From the NCBI GenBank assembly GCA_017509715.1, contig JAFWOU010000014.1, positions 1 to 64,000 of the forward strand: a DNA stretch of 64,000 nucleotides. The letters run 5' to 3'. Numbering within the stretch: position 1 is the stretch's first letter; every line of letters begins with the position of its first letter. Of this stretch, positions 25,600 through 35,451 are shown one piece after another. The translations under genes and the position numbers were made by a program. The notes beneath the pieces were generated by a model, which did not search any database, was not told the DNA's origin, and worked only from the letters and a program-made list of their open reading frames with translations. This DNA is from Paludibacteraceae bacterium (GTDB lineage Bacteria > Bacteroidota > Bacteroidia > Bacteroidales > Paludibacteraceae).

Positions 25600-27786
25600 A
25601 TGAAAGTTACACATGAAGAGCTTGTAAAGGCGCTACAGACGAATTTTGGTTTCGACAGTTTCAAGGGAAACCAGGAGGCGATCATCAACAACTTGATGGA
25701 TGGCAAGGACACGTTTGTGCTGATGCCTACCGGTGGAGGAAAGAGTCTGTGCTACCAGTTGCCGTCGCTGTTGATGGAGGGTGTAGCGATCGTAGTATCG
25801 CCGCTCATAGCGCTGATGAAGAACCAGGTGGATGCCATGCGCAACTACTCGGAAGAGGATGGTGTGGCGCATTTTATCAACTCGTCGCTCTCGCGTCCTG
25901 AAATCACGGCCGTGAAAGAAGACGTGTTGGCCGGTAGAACCAAACTGCTGTATCTGGCGCCGGAGAGTCTGCAAAAAACCGAGAACGTGGACTTCCTCAA
26001 AGGCGTGAAGATCTCGTTCTACGCAGTAGATGAGGCGCATTGTATCTCGGAATGGGGTCACGACTTCCGTCCCGAGTACCGCCAGATACGCGATATGGTG
26101 ATGCGTATCGGCAAGGCGCCAATCATCACCCTGACAGCTACCGCCACGCCGAAGGTGCAGCATGATATCCAGAAGAACCTGGACATGATGGATGCCACGG
26201 TATTCAAGAGCAGTTTCAACCGTCCGAACCTATACTACGAGGTACGCCCGAAGACCGAGAACGTGGACAAGGACCTGGTGAAGTACATCAAGAGCATGGA
26301 AGGCAAGAGCGGTATAGTTTATTGTCTCGCGCGTAAAGAGGTGGAAGACCTGGCCAAGACGCTGCAAGTGAACAATATCTCAGCCCTCCCCTACCATGCC
26401 GGTATGGATGCGCAGACGCGTAGTGCGAATCAGGATGCATTCTTGATGGAGAAATGCCAGGTGATCGTAGCTACTATCGCCTTCGGTATGGGTATCGACA
26501 AGCCCGACGTACGCTTTGTGGTGCACTACGACATACCGAAATCGCTCGAAGGCTATTACCAGGAGACCGGTCGTGCCGGACGTGACGGCGGCGAGGGACA
26601 ATGTATCTGCTACTACTCGCCCAAGGACCTGGAGCGTCTGCGTAAATTCCAGCAAGGTAAGCCGGTGGCCGAGATCGAAATCGGCAACCAGTTGCTCTTT
26701 GAGACCCAGGCCTATGCCGAGTCCACCAACTGCCGCCGACAATTGCTGCTCAACTACTTTGGTGAGGATTACACCGAGGAGAACTGCGGCAACTGCGACA
26801 ACTGCAAGAAGACCTACCATACCATCGATGCCACCGAACTGCTGGAGTTGATCCTGGAGACGATCGTGCAGCTCAACGAGAAATTCAAGACCGAGCATAT
26901 CGTGGATATCCTCCACGGCAACGCCACCAACGACGTGGTCAGCTACAAGCACAACGAGATAGAGAACTTCGGTGCAGCCGAGGATGAGGACGAGACAACC
27001 CTGCTCGCTATCATCCGTCAAGCCCGTTTGAGTGGCTTCCTTGTAAAAGAGGTAGAGACCTACGGCGTACTGAAACTCTCACCCGAGGGCAAGAAGTTCC
27101 TCAAGAAGCCGCATAAATTCGAAGTCAAGATCGAGGTGCACGACGAGGACGAGGGTGACGGCATGGAAGGTCCGATAGCAGCTTGCGCCGCAGCGGACGA
27201 TGTGCTGTTCTCGATCCTGAAGGATGTACGTAAGAAGCTGAGTAAGCACCTGGAAGTGCCGCCGTTCGTCATCTTCCAAGACCCGAGTCTGGAAGCGATG
27301 GCTACCACCTACCCGATCACAATGGAGGAACTGCAGAACATTCCTGGCGTGGGTGTCGGCAAGGCAAAACGTTACGGCGAAGAGTTCCTGCGTATCATCA
27401 AAGAGTATGTCGAGGAGAACGAGATCATTCGTCCCGAGGACCTGCGTGTACGTACCGTAGCCAAAGACTCTACCCGCAAGATAAGCATCATCCAGGCCAT
27501 CGACCGCCGCGTAGAACTGGACGAACTGGCCGAATCCAAGGGTATGTCCATGGAGGAGATGCTCAGCGAGATAGAAGCCATCGTGTATTCGGGCACAAAA
27601 CTGAATATCGACTATTTCATCGACGAGGTCATCGATCCCGACGAAAAAGAGGAGATCTACGACTACTTCAAGAACGCGGATAACGACAACCTCCACCTGG
27701 CCATGGACGAACTCGGCGAAGACTACTACGACCCCATTCACGTCCGCCTGGTGCGTATTAAGTTCCATTGCGATCTTGGAAATTAG
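25600..27786 (+). CDS. recQ: ATP-dependent DNA helicase RecQ
   Basis: A 3'-5' helicase of recombination and fork repair, 728 residues. Walker A TGGGKSLCYQLP near residue 47, DEAH box in DEAHCISEWGHDFRPEY near 144, helicase motif VI QETGRAGRDG near 320, the zinc-binding Cys in CRRQLLLNYF and CGNCDNC near 380-405, a winged-helix domain, and an HRDC domain near 530-610. A further C-terminal extension of about 120 acidic residues is common in Bacteroidetes. The ATG at 25600 was chosen because the longer ORF starts upstream of the -7 element. Confidence 0.96.
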   Translation: MKVTHEELVKALQTNFGFDSFKGNQEAIINNLMDGKDTFVLMPTGGGKSLCYQLPSLLMEGVAIVVSPLIALMKNQVDAMRNYSEEDGVAHFINSSLSRPEITAVKEDVLAGRTKLLYLAPESLQKTENVDFLKGVKISFYAVDEAHCISEWGHDFRPEYRQIRDMVMRIGKAPIITLTATATPKVQHDIQKNLDMMDATVFKSSFNRPNLYYEVRPKTENVDKDLVKYIKSMEGKSGIVYCLARKEVEDLAKTLQVNNISALPYHAGMDAQTRSANQDAFLMEKCQVIVATIAFGMGIDKPDVRFVVHYDIPKSLEGYYQETGRAGRDGGEGQCICYYSPKDLERLRKFQQGKPVAEIEIGNQLLFETQAYAESTNCRRQLLLNYFGEDYTEENCGNCDNCKKTYHTIDATELLELILETIVQLNEKFKTEHIVDILHGNATNDVVSYKHNEIENFGAAEDEDETTLLAIIRQARLSGFLVKEVETYGVLKLSPEGKKFLKKPHKFEVKIEVHDEDEGDGMEGPIAACAAADDVLFSILKDVRKKLSKHLEVPPFVIFQDPSLEAMATTYPITMEELQNIPGVGVGKAKRYGEEFLRIIKEYVEENEIIRPEDLRVRTVAKDSTRKISIIQAIDRRVELDELAESKGMSMEEMLSEIEAIVYSGTKLNIDYFIDEVIDPDEKEEIYDYFKNADNDNLHLAMDELGEDYYDPIHVRLVRIKFHCDLGN

Positions 27787-27799
27787 TCGTTAGTAGAGA

Positions 27800-27827
27800 G
27801 TCGAAAGTCGCAAGTCGAAAGTCAAAA
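27800..27827 (+). repeat. GTCGAAA heptamer array (4 units) between recQ and rimO
   Basis: Units GTCGAAA, GTCGCAA, GTCGAAA, GTCAAAA, followed directly by the UNCG-loop hairpin element. Confidence 0.92.
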
Positions 27828-27846
27828 GGTGCCTCCGGGCACTCCG
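27828..27846 (+). repeat. UNCG-loop hairpin element, copy 2
   Basis: GGTGCCTCCGGGCACTCCG: GTGCC pairs with GGCAC around TCCG, a C(UNCG)G-type tetraloop. Counterpart of 7023-7041 with a paired C-G to T-A change. Confidence 0.7.
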
Positions 27847-27867
27847 ATAAATAGCTAACGTTGAAAA

Positions 27868-29187
27868 GTGAAAAAAGGTGTCGTTGATTTCATAACCCTT
27901 GGGTGCTCGAAAAATCTGGTGGATACCGAGCGCGTGATGCGACAGTTGGAAGCTGTCGGCTGGTCGTGTGTGCACGACCCCGAAGAGCCCACCGGCGAAA
28001 TAGCCGTCATTAATACTTGCGGCTTCATCGGTGATGCGAAGGAGGAAAGTATCAATACTATACTGCAATTCGCGGAGCGAAAGAAGCAAAAAAAGCTAAA
28101 CCGCCTCTACGTCATGGGTTGCCTGAGCGAACGCTACCGAGCCGAACTGGAAGAAGAATTGCCGGAAGTGGATGCCTACTTCGGAAAGTTTGACTTCCAA
28201 GCCATCATAGAGCAGGTTAAGTCAGATGCAAGTAAGGGTAATCCTAGACCATACCCATGGTTTGAACGTACCCTCACCACTCCCAAACACTATGCATACC
28301 TCAAGATTTCGGAGGGCTGCAACCGCATGTGTTCCTACTGTGCGATACCGCTGATCACAGGACGACATACCAGCCGCCCAAAACAGGAGATCATCCAGGA
28401 AGTGCAGTGGCTGGTATCCCAAGGTGTGAAAGAACTGAACGTCATTGCCCAGGACTTGAGCAGTTACGGCCTGGACTTGGAGCACCGCCATATGTTGCCG
28501 GAACTGGTGGATGAAATCGCCCAAATACCCGGCGTGGAATGGATACGACTACATTATGCCTACCCCACGGATTTTCCGGAGGACTTGCTGGACGTGATGG
28601 CCAAGCACCGGAACGTGTGCAAGTACCTGGATATCGCCCTGCAGCATTGTACAGATCATATGCTGAGCGTGATGCGCAGACATATTACACGCGCTGAGCA
28701 GGATGCCCTGATTCGCAAGATACGTGAACGAGTGCCGGGCATATGTATCCGCACTACCCTATTGGTCGGCCATCCGGGTGAGACAGCAGAGGATTTCGAG
28801 GAACTGAAAGCATGGGTACGGGAGATGCGATTCGACCGCATGGGTGCGTTTGCCTATTCGGATGAAGAGGGCACATATGCCAACAAACACTATAAGGACG
28901 ATATCCCGGATGAAGTCAAGCAGCAACGTCTGGAGGAACTCATGGCTATCCAACAGGAGATATCCGGCGAACTGATGCAACAGAAAGTAGGCCAACGGCT
29001 ACGCGTAGTGATCGACCGCCAAGAAGGCGACTACTATGTGGGACGAACGGAACAAGATAGTCCGGAGGTGGATTGCGAAGTGCTGATACCAGTCGAAAGT
29101 CGAAAGTCGAAAGTCAAAAGCGGAGACTTCGTGGAGGTGGAAATTGTCAGAGCAGAAGAATTTGATTTATACGCAATACTATGTTAA
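27868..29187 (+). CDS. rimO: Ribosomal protein S12 methylthiotransferase
   Basis: A radical SAM enzyme that adds a methylthio group to an aspartate of ribosomal protein S12; 439 residues. The N-terminal MTTase domain has Cys residues in TLGCSKN, NTCGFIGDAKEESI and MGCLSERY; the radical SAM cluster is CNRMCSYC near residue 151; a TRAM domain closes the protein. The start is GTG (27868); no in-frame ATG gives the expected KKGVVDFITLGCSKN. A GTCGAAA array (29092-29119) encodes a TRAM loop (VESRKSKVKS) where other RimO proteins have a short polar turn. Its stop overlaps the start of the HU gene by 7 nt. Confidence 0.95.
   Translation: MKKGVVDFITLGCSKNLVDTERVMRQLEAVGWSCVHDPEEPTGEIAVINTCGFIGDAKEESINTILQFAERKKQKKLNRLYVMGCLSERYRAELEEELPEVDAYFGKFDFQAIIEQVKSDASKGNPRPYPWFERTLTTPKHYAYLKISEGCNRMCSYCAIPLITGRHTSRPKQEIIQEVQWLVSQGVKELNVIAQDLSSYGLDLEHRHMLPELVDEIAQIPGVEWIRLHYAYPTDFPEDLLDVMAKHRNVCKYLDIALQHCTDHMLSVMRRHITRAEQDALIRKIRERVPGICIRTTLLVGHPGETAEDFEELKAWVREMRFDRMGAFAYSDEEGTYANKHYKDDIPDEVKQQRLEELMAIQQEISGELMQQKVGQRLRVVIDRQEGDYYVGRTEQDSPEVDCEVLIPVESRKSKVKSGDFVEVEIVRAEEFDLYAILC
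29092..29119 (+). repeat. GTCGAAA heptamer array (4 units) inside rimO
   Basis: Units GTCGAAA, GTCGAAA, GTCGAAA, GTCAAAA encode VESRKSKVKS in the TRAM domain. Confidence 0.93.
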
Positions 29188-29459
29188 CCAAAGATTTGAT
29201 CAACAACATTGCCGAGGCGACAGGTATGACCAAGCGCCACGTGACCGACCTGTTGTCGGCCACTAACTCGGTGATCATCGAGTCGCTGATGAGCGATAAG
29301 GCGGTGCCATTACAGGGTTTTGGTACACTGGAATTGAGACAAAAAAATGAGCGCGTCATTGTACACCCTCGCACGGGTGAGCGCAATATCGTGCCGGCCA
29401 AGAAGCAGATCAGTTTCCGTCCGTCTGCAAACCTGAAAGACACCCTTAAAAACCAGTAA
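29181..29459 (+). CDS. HU family DNA-binding protein
   Basis: A 92-residue HU/IHF-fold protein that bends and compacts DNA. Helices 1-2 (LTKDLINNIAEATGMTKRHV), the beta-saddle and the GFGTLELR strand are visible; the arm contains RTGERNIVPAKKQISFRPS, with the Pro that intercalates in HU proteins. It starts inside the rimO stop and is followed after 3 nt by a gene whose N terminus has the same fold, suggesting a tandem duplication. Confidence 0.93.
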   Translation: MLTKDLINNIAEATGMTKRHVTDLLSATNSVIIESLMSDKAVPLQGFGTLELRQKNERVIVHPRTGERNIVPAKKQISFRPSANLKDTLKNQ

Positions 29460-29462
29460 GTT

Positions 29463-30755
29463 ATGGCAGAGAAGATGACATGGATAGAGCTTCGCCGCGC
29501 CATAATGGTTCGTTCGGGAGGCAATCAGAAAGAGATCAGCAGCTTCATGGATGAATTGGTGAAGCAGCTCATAGCAGGTTTGCGTACGGATAAGGTAGTC
29601 CGCATCTCGGGTCTTGGCAGCTTCAAGATGCAGACGGTTGCTCCGCGTAAGAGCGTGAACGTAGCCACGGGAGAGGATATCGTAATACCTGGCTATGAGA
29701 AGGTGGCCTTTGTGCCGGAGTCGGGTGTCAAGGAGCTTGTGATGAACCTGAAAGAGGCAACGGAAGAGAAGCCCGAACCGGCAACACCCTTGCAGAAACT
29801 GGGGGCACAAGCCGATGAGATCGTAGGACTTTTGGCCGATCTGGGTCAAGCACCCAAGAAGGTGGATGAGCCTGCAATCCCACAAACTCCGGAAACTCCG
29901 GAAATTCCAGAGACTCCGGAAAAACCAGATCCTAAGGTTGAGCCGGAACCCATAGTAGCTCCCGAGCCCGTCAAAGCCCCGGAGCCTGTTGCGCCAGTAG
30001 TGACACCAGTAGTGGAGCCGGTGGTTGCACCTGTTGTAGCCCCGGAGCCTGTTGCTCCTGTTGTTACACCCGTCGTAGAGCCCGTAAAGGAGCCCGAGAA
30101 GGAGCCTGTAAAAGAACTGGAGAAAGAACCGGAGAAAGAACCGGAGAAGCCGAAATATCATTTCCTCCGCGATACGCTCATTACGCTGACCATCTTACTC
30201 TTGCTACTGGCCGGTGCATTCTATTTCTTCCGTCAGGAGTTGACCAAATGGGTGGACTCATTGCGTGAGAAGATGCAGACGCCTGTGGAACAAGTGGTAG
30301 AACCGGTAGTGACCGACACGACCGCCGTAGTGGATATACCGCAAGAACCGGATACGATTGCAACGGACACGATAGCAGTAGAAGAAGTACATGCAGAAGA
30401 GGCCGTAATAGAAGAAATGCCGGTAGTAGAAGAGCAAAAGGAAGAACCGGTAAAGGCAGAAGAAGTGAAAGCCGCACCGGAAGAACCGCAGTACAAGGAA
30501 GGTGACGTTATTGCAACGGTTCGTTTGCGCAAAGGCGAGGACCTATCCAAGATTGCCCGAAGATACTATGGTCATGGTGACCTCTGGGTATTTATCTACC
30601 AGTTCAACGAGGACCATCTGGGCGATCCGGACAATGTCGCAATAGGATCACGTATCAAAGTACCCTACCTGACACCGGAACAGCGCGACATCACCAATCC
30701 GAAGACGAAGCAGCAGATACACGAATTGTATCAGCAGTATTTGCAGAAGAATTGA
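29463..30755 (+). CDS. HU domain - Pro/Glu-rich linker - membrane segment - LysM protein
   Basis: A 430-residue fusion. Residues 1-95 are an HU-type DNA-binding domain ([31 protein letters not shown]). Residues 110-232 are rich in Pro, Glu and Val (repeats of [10 protein letters not shown]). One membrane helix follows ([18 protein letters not shown], about 240-257), then an acidic stretch and a LysM domain at 350-410 ([20 protein letters not shown]). HU is cytoplasmic and LysM binds peptidoglycan, so the protein could link the nucleoid to the wall; that role is inference. Its stop overlaps the start of uvrA. Confidence 0.88.
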   Translation: MAEKMTWIELRRAIMVRSGGNQKEISSFMDELVKQLIAGLRTDKVVRISGLGSFKMQTVAPRKSVNVATGEDIVIPGYEKVAFVPESGVKELVMNLKEATEEKPEPATPLQKLGAQADEIVGLLADLGQAPKKVDEPAIPQTPETPEIPETPEKPDPKVEPEPIVAPEPVKAPEPVAPVVTPVVEPVVAPVVAPEPVAPVVTPVVEPVKEPEKEPVKELEKEPEKEPEKPKYHFLRDTLITLTILLLLLAGAFYFFRQELTKWVDSLREKMQTPVEQVVEPVVTDTTAVVDIPQEPDTIATDTIAVEEVHAEEAVIEEMPVVEEQKEEPVKAEEVKAAPEEPQYKEGDVIATVRLRKGEDLSKIARRYYGHGDLWVFIYQFNEDHLGDPDNVAIGSRIKVPYLTPEQRDITNPKTKQQIHELYQQYLQKN

Positions 30756-33490
30756 CACAAGGCAAGATACACATACAGGGAGCCAACACCCACAACCTGA
30801 AGCACGTAACGGTGGATATTCCACAAGAGCGGCTGACGGTAGTAACGGGTGTGAGCGGTAGCGGCAAGTCGTCGCTGGCGTTTGATACGTTATATGCCGA
30901 GGGACAAAGACGTTATGTCGAGAGTCTCTCGGCCTATGCGCGTCAGTTCCTGGGCAGGATGCAAAAGCCCGATGTCGAGCGTATCGACAATATCCCTCCG
31001 GCCATCGCTATTCAGCAGAAAGTGACGAACCGTAATCCGCGCAGTACGGTAGGTTCGGTGACGGAGATATACGAGTATCTGAAGTTGCTTTTCGCGCGCG
31101 TAGGACGCACGTACTCGCCCGTGAGCAATAAGGAAGTAAGACGACATACCATCCGGGATGTAGTCGGATTTATGGAGCAGCAGGCGATAGGTACGCGTCT
31201 GTACCTGCTCTCCCCTATTGTGCTGCACGACCGGACGCTAAGTGAGCAACTGGATCTATGGCGTGCCGAAGGTTTTGTACGACTGTTGCATGCCGGAGAG
31301 ACCATTCGTCTAACGGACGAAACGATAGATAGCATCACGGATGCGATGGGTCAGTTGCTGCCCGAGACCTACCTGATGGTAGATCGTGTCGTTGTGGATC
31401 ATGAGCCGGCAACAAGCAACCATTTTGCCGACTCGGTACAAACGGCTTTCTTTGAGGGGCACGGGGAGTGTATCATATGGATAGAGGGAGAGAAACATAT
31501 CTTCTCCGAGCGTTTTGAGATCGACGGCATCCAGTTCCAGGAACCTTCGGAACACCTGTTTGATTTTAACAACCCGATGGGTGCATGTCCTGAGTGTAAC
31601 GGTTTTGGCAACGTGATCGGTATTGATCCTGACTTGGTGGTACCGGACAAGTCGAAGTCGATCTACGAGGAGGCTATCGCGTGCTGGCACGGGGAGAAGA
31701 TGAGCGAGTGGAACAAGGCCTTGATATACAGTGCGCACGAGTTTGACTTCCCGATTCACACACCTTTCTACGCCTTGACAGAGCAGCAAAAACAGTTAAT
31801 ATGGACAGGCAATGCGTATTTCCGCGGACTGAATGATTTCTTCCACGAACTGGAAAGCAAGCAGCACTCTAAGATACAATACCGCGTCATCCTGGCGCGT
31901 TACCGCGGTAAGACTCTATGTCCTACCTGCATGGGACTACGGCTACGCCGCGAAGCGGGCTATGTGAAAGTGCATGGCATGGCTATTACAGATTTGGTAC
32001 AAATGCCTATAACACGACTCGCAGATTGGTTTGAGCACGTGGAATGGACGCCGCAGGAACAAGAGATCACGCGCCATCTGCAGGCTGAGATACGTTCGCG
32101 TCTGCAATTTATGCAGGATGTAGGCCTTGGCTATCTGACCCTGAACCGAGGCAGCAATACCCTGTCAGGCGGCGAAAGTCAGCGTATCAGTTTGGCTAAG
32201 TCGCTGGGCAGCAGCCTGGTAGGTTCATTATACGTATTGGACGAACCATCAATCGGTTTGCATGCAAGGGATACGGAGCGGTTGATCGGGGTGCTGAAGC
32301 AACTACGAGATCTGGGGAATACTATCGTGGTCGTGGAGCATGACGAAGAGATCATCCGTGCGGCGGATCATATCATAGAGATTGGTCCGGCAGCAGGTCG
32401 CCATGGCGGAGAGATCGTATATGAGGGCAAGCCGCAAAAGGAGCGTTTTGACTACGCTATACCTTCCCACAGGCGGAAGTGGAACAACTATATCGAGTTG
32501 ACGAATGCCTGCGAGAACAACCTCAAGGATCTAAATGTCAAGTTCCCCTTGGGTGTGTTGACGGTGGTGACCGGTGTGAGCGGAAGCGGCAAGTCGTCGC
32601 TCATCAGCAAAGTACTCTACCCCGCCATGAAGAAGCACTATGGCGGCATGGCAGAACGTACTGGCAATTACGGATCCTTGACCGGTAGTCTGCACCTCGT
32701 GAAAAACATCGAGTTTGTGGACCAAAATCCGCTGAGTCGATCGAGCCGCAGCAATCCCGTCACCTACCTAAAGGCTTACGATGAGATACGTCGTTTGTTT
32801 GCCGAACAACCTTTGGCTAAACAGTTGGGACTCACTCCGGCGCATTTCAGCTTTAACACGCCCGGCGGACGATGCGAGGAATGTGAAGGCGAAGGCACGA
32901 TCACGATAGAGATGCAGTTTATGGCCGACCTGACGATCACCTGCGAACAATGTCACGGCAAGCGATTCAAACAGGATATACTGGACGTACACTATCGCGG
33001 TAAGTCGATCTACGACGTACTGACAATGACCATCAATCAGGCGATCGATTTCTTTGGCGAAGATCCGGACTGCAAGAAGATCGTGCAGCGCCTAAAGCCG
33101 CTACAAGATGTCGGTATCGGATATATCCAGTTGGGTCAGTCCAGTAGTACCTTGTCGGGCGGCGAGAGCCAACGTGTCAAGCTGGCAAGCTTCCTGGCCC
33201 AGGAGAATCAGTCGGCCACGGTATTTGTTTTTGACGAACCTACAACAGGATTGCACCACAAGGATATCCAAGTGCTCCTAAAAGCACTCAACGCACTAAT
33301 AAGCAAGGGACATACGGTCATCGTCATCGAGCATAACGCCTCTGTCATTTTGGCTGCTGACCACGTGATCGACCTGGGTCCGGAAGGCGGCGAAGAAGGC
33401 GGATACCTGGTGTTTGAAGGTACGCCGGAGGACTTGGCACAATGTGAAAAGAGTTATACGGGGAAATACATCCGTGAATTGATAAAATAG
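30752..33490 (+). CDS. uvrA: UvrA-family excinuclease ABC subunit A
   Basis: A 912-residue damage-recognition ATPase of nucleotide excision repair. Two ABC ATPase halves each have Walker A ([19 protein letters not shown] and [15 protein letters not shown]) and signature motifs ([30 protein letters not shown]). Zinc modules are present: CPECNGFG with CPTCMG, and CEECEGEG with CEQCHGKR. It is slightly shorter than the usual 940 residues, and some sites ([11 protein letters not shown]) are unlike the textbook housekeeping UvrA, so it may be a second paralogue as found in many Bacteroidetes. It starts with TTG, overlapping the previous stop (ATTGA). Confidence 0.9.
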   Translation: MTQGKIHIQGANTHNLKHVTVDIPQERLTVVTGVSGSGKSSLAFDTLYAEGQRRYVESLSAYARQFLGRMQKPDVERIDNIPPAIAIQQKVTNRNPRSTVGSVTEIYEYLKLLFARVGRTYSPVSNKEVRRHTIRDVVGFMEQQAIGTRLYLLSPIVLHDRTLSEQLDLWRAEGFVRLLHAGETIRLTDETIDSITDAMGQLLPETYLMVDRVVVDHEPATSNHFADSVQTAFFEGHGECIIWIEGEKHIFSERFEIDGIQFQEPSEHLFDFNNPMGACPECNGFGNVIGIDPDLVVPDKSKSIYEEAIACWHGEKMSEWNKALIYSAHEFDFPIHTPFYALTEQQKQLIWTGNAYFRGLNDFFHELESKQHSKIQYRVILARYRGKTLCPTCMGLRLRREAGYVKVHGMAITDLVQMPITRLADWFEHVEWTPQEQEITRHLQAEIRSRLQFMQDVGLGYLTLNRGSNTLSGGESQRISLAKSLGSSLVGSLYVLDEPSIGLHARDTERLIGVLKQLRDLGNTIVVVEHDEEIIRAADHIIEIGPAAGRHGGEIVYEGKPQKERFDYAIPSHRRKWNNYIELTNACENNLKDLNVKFPLGVLTVVTGVSGSGKSSLISKVLYPAMKKHYGGMAERTGNYGSLTGSLHLVKNIEFVDQNPLSRSSRSNPVTYLKAYDEIRRLFAEQPLAKQLGLTPAHFSFNTPGGRCEECEGEGTITIEMQFMADLTITCEQCHGKRFKQDILDVHYRGKSIYDVLTMTINQAIDFFGEDPDCKKIVQRLKPLQDVGIGYIQLGQSSSTLSGGESQRVKLASFLAQENQSATVFVFDEPTTGLHHKDIQVLLKALNALISKGHTVIVIEHNASVILAADHVIDLGPEGGEEGGYLVFEGTPEDLAQCEKSYTGKYIRELIK

Positions 33491-33498
33491 AATTATAC

Positions 33499-35451
33499 AT
33501 GATAAGCAAACGAAACGAAATCCGCAATTCGGACATTTTTGCCCACATACCCGACGCCAGTTATATGCCGCGTTGGGGTGTGCTGCTGATTGATATCGTG
33601 CTGGTGGCTGTGGCCTTTTGGACGAGTCTGTGGATAGGATATGGGGCTTTCTCCTATGAGATATTGCCCGGAGGTGTGTTGGCGGCATGGCAACAATTCC
33701 TGATCGTAGTGAGTGTGCAGACAGCCTGTTTCTGGCTGTTTCACACCTACTCGGGTATTTTGCGTTACTCCACGTTTATAGATACCATCAAATCGCTGTT
33801 TGCGGTGGTTTGTTGCGGTGTGGTGCTGCTGATCTTCAACTATGCATACAACCATCTGGCAAATCATCAGTTGCTGCTCAACTCGCTGATAGCCATCTAC
33901 ATGCCTATCGCATTTGTGCTGCTCTTCTGCCTTCGCGTGGGCGTAAAAACCCTGTATGAGATGTTGTATCAGCATGCTTCCGGTAGTCCGAAGGTGATGA
34001 TCTACGGCACCAAGTCGGCAGGCATCGCAATCGCCAAAATGTTGCGTTCGGCCGGCAATGCGCCGTACCGTCCTGTCGGCTTCATCGACGATGCAGAGAA
34101 GCGCAAGAACTACGACCTGATGGGCCTGCATGTGCATCCGCTGAACGACAAACTATTTGAGTGGATGAAAATTCGAAATATCCACCATGTCATCGTCTCA
34201 CCGATCAAGATGCGCGAGATACAACCGGCTCGTGACTTACAAGTATTTATCAACCATAACATACGCATCCTGACAACCCCCTATTTCACGCAACTGGAGA
34301 ATGGTCAGGAGGTGGACATGAAGCGTATCGGACGTATTGATTCGATACAGATTGAGGACCTATTGGAGCGTCCTACCATACAGATTAATACTGACAACGT
34401 GCTGCATACGATGCAGAAGAAAGTGGTGCTGATCAGTGGTGCGGCCGGTAGTATAGGTAGCGAACTGGTGCGCCAGGTGCAGAAATTCCAACCGCGTGCC
34501 ATCGTACTGCTGGAAGTGGCCGAGTCGCCTCTGCACGATTTGGTGCTCGACTTAAAGAACCAGTACCCGCAGGCTCGTTTCATTCCGGTAATAGCCGATG
34601 TACGGGACCGTCAACGTATCGAGCAGGTGTTCAATGAGTTTCGTCCGGATATCGTCTTCCATGCAGCCGCCTACAAGCATGTGCCGCTGATGGAGAACTA
34701 CCCCAACGAGGCCATCATTGCTAATGTACTGGGCACCAAGAATATGGCCGATCTGGCCGTACAATACAAGACCGACCGATTTGTCATGATCTCGACGGAC
34801 AAAGCGGTAAATCCAACCAACATCATGGGTGCAAGCAAGCGCATCGCTGAGATTTATGTGCAGTCGTTGTTTAACAAGTTGCACGCGACGGATCCGGAGT
34901 GCACGAAGTTCATCACGACGCGTTTTGGTAACGTCTTGGGCTCCAACGGCTCGGTAATACCCTACTTCAAAAAACAGATTGCTGCAGGAGGACCGGTCAC
35001 CGTAACGCATCCGGATATCATCCGCTACTTCATGACCATTCCAGAGGCCTGTACGCTGGTGCTGGAGGCATCCACGCTAGGTAAGGGCGGCGAGATATTT
35101 GTATTCGACATGGGACAACCGGTCAAGATTCTGGATCTGGCCAAGAACATGATTCGCCTGGCCGGTTATACGCCGAGTGAGGAGATACCTATTGTTTTCA
35201 CGGGTCTGCGTCCGGGTGAGAAACTGTACGAAGAACTGCTGAATCAGAAAGAGACTACACTGCCCACCGAAAACGAGAAGATCCTGGTGGCACGTGTTCG
35301 CGAAGAGCAGTACGACGAGGTAAAACCGCGTATCGAAGCCCTGATTGAGATTGCCCACAGCAACAAGCCTTTTATGACCGTACAAATGATGAAACAGCTT
35401 GTACCTGAATATATTAGTAATAATTCCATCTACGAACAACTCGACAAATAA
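33499..35451 (+). CDS. Membrane UDP-sugar 4,6-dehydratase (WbpM/PglF/CapD family)
   Basis: A 650-residue polysaccharide biosynthesis protein. Four membrane helices (about 25-125), a CoA-binding-like Rossmann domain (MIYGTKSAGIAIAKML), then the SDR catalytic domain: NAD motif ISGAAGSIGSE near residue 313 and the active-site region STDKAVNPTNIMGASKR near 433, as in UDP-GlcNAc 4,6-dehydratases. It would make the keto-sugar precursor of a deoxyamino sugar such as QuiNAc or bacillosamine. The following gene begins directly after its stop. Confidence 0.9.
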   Translation: MISKRNEIRNSDIFAHIPDASYMPRWGVLLIDIVLVAVAFWTSLWIGYGAFSYEILPGGVLAAWQQFLIVVSVQTACFWLFHTYSGILRYSTFIDTIKSLFAVVCCGVVLLIFNYAYNHLANHQLLLNSLIAIYMPIAFVLLFCLRVGVKTLYEMLYQHASGSPKVMIYGTKSAGIAIAKMLRSAGNAPYRPVGFIDDAEKRKNYDLMGLHVHPLNDKLFEWMKIRNIHHVIVSPIKMREIQPARDLQVFINHNIRILTTPYFTQLENGQEVDMKRIGRIDSIQIEDLLERPTIQINTDNVLHTMQKKVVLISGAAGSIGSELVRQVQKFQPRAIVLLEVAESPLHDLVLDLKNQYPQARFIPVIADVRDRQRIEQVFNEFRPDIVFHAAAYKHVPLMENYPNEAIIANVLGTKNMADLAVQYKTDRFVMISTDKAVNPTNIMGASKRIAEIYVQSLFNKLHATDPECTKFITTRFGNVLGSNGSVIPYFKKQIAAGGPVTVTHPDIIRYFMTIPEACTLVLEASTLGKGGEIFVFDMGQPVKILDLAKNMIRLAGYTPSEEIPIVFTGLRPGEKLYEELLNQKETTLPTENEKILVARVREEQYDEVKPRIEALIEIAHSNKPFMTVQMMKQLVPEYISNNSIYEQLDK

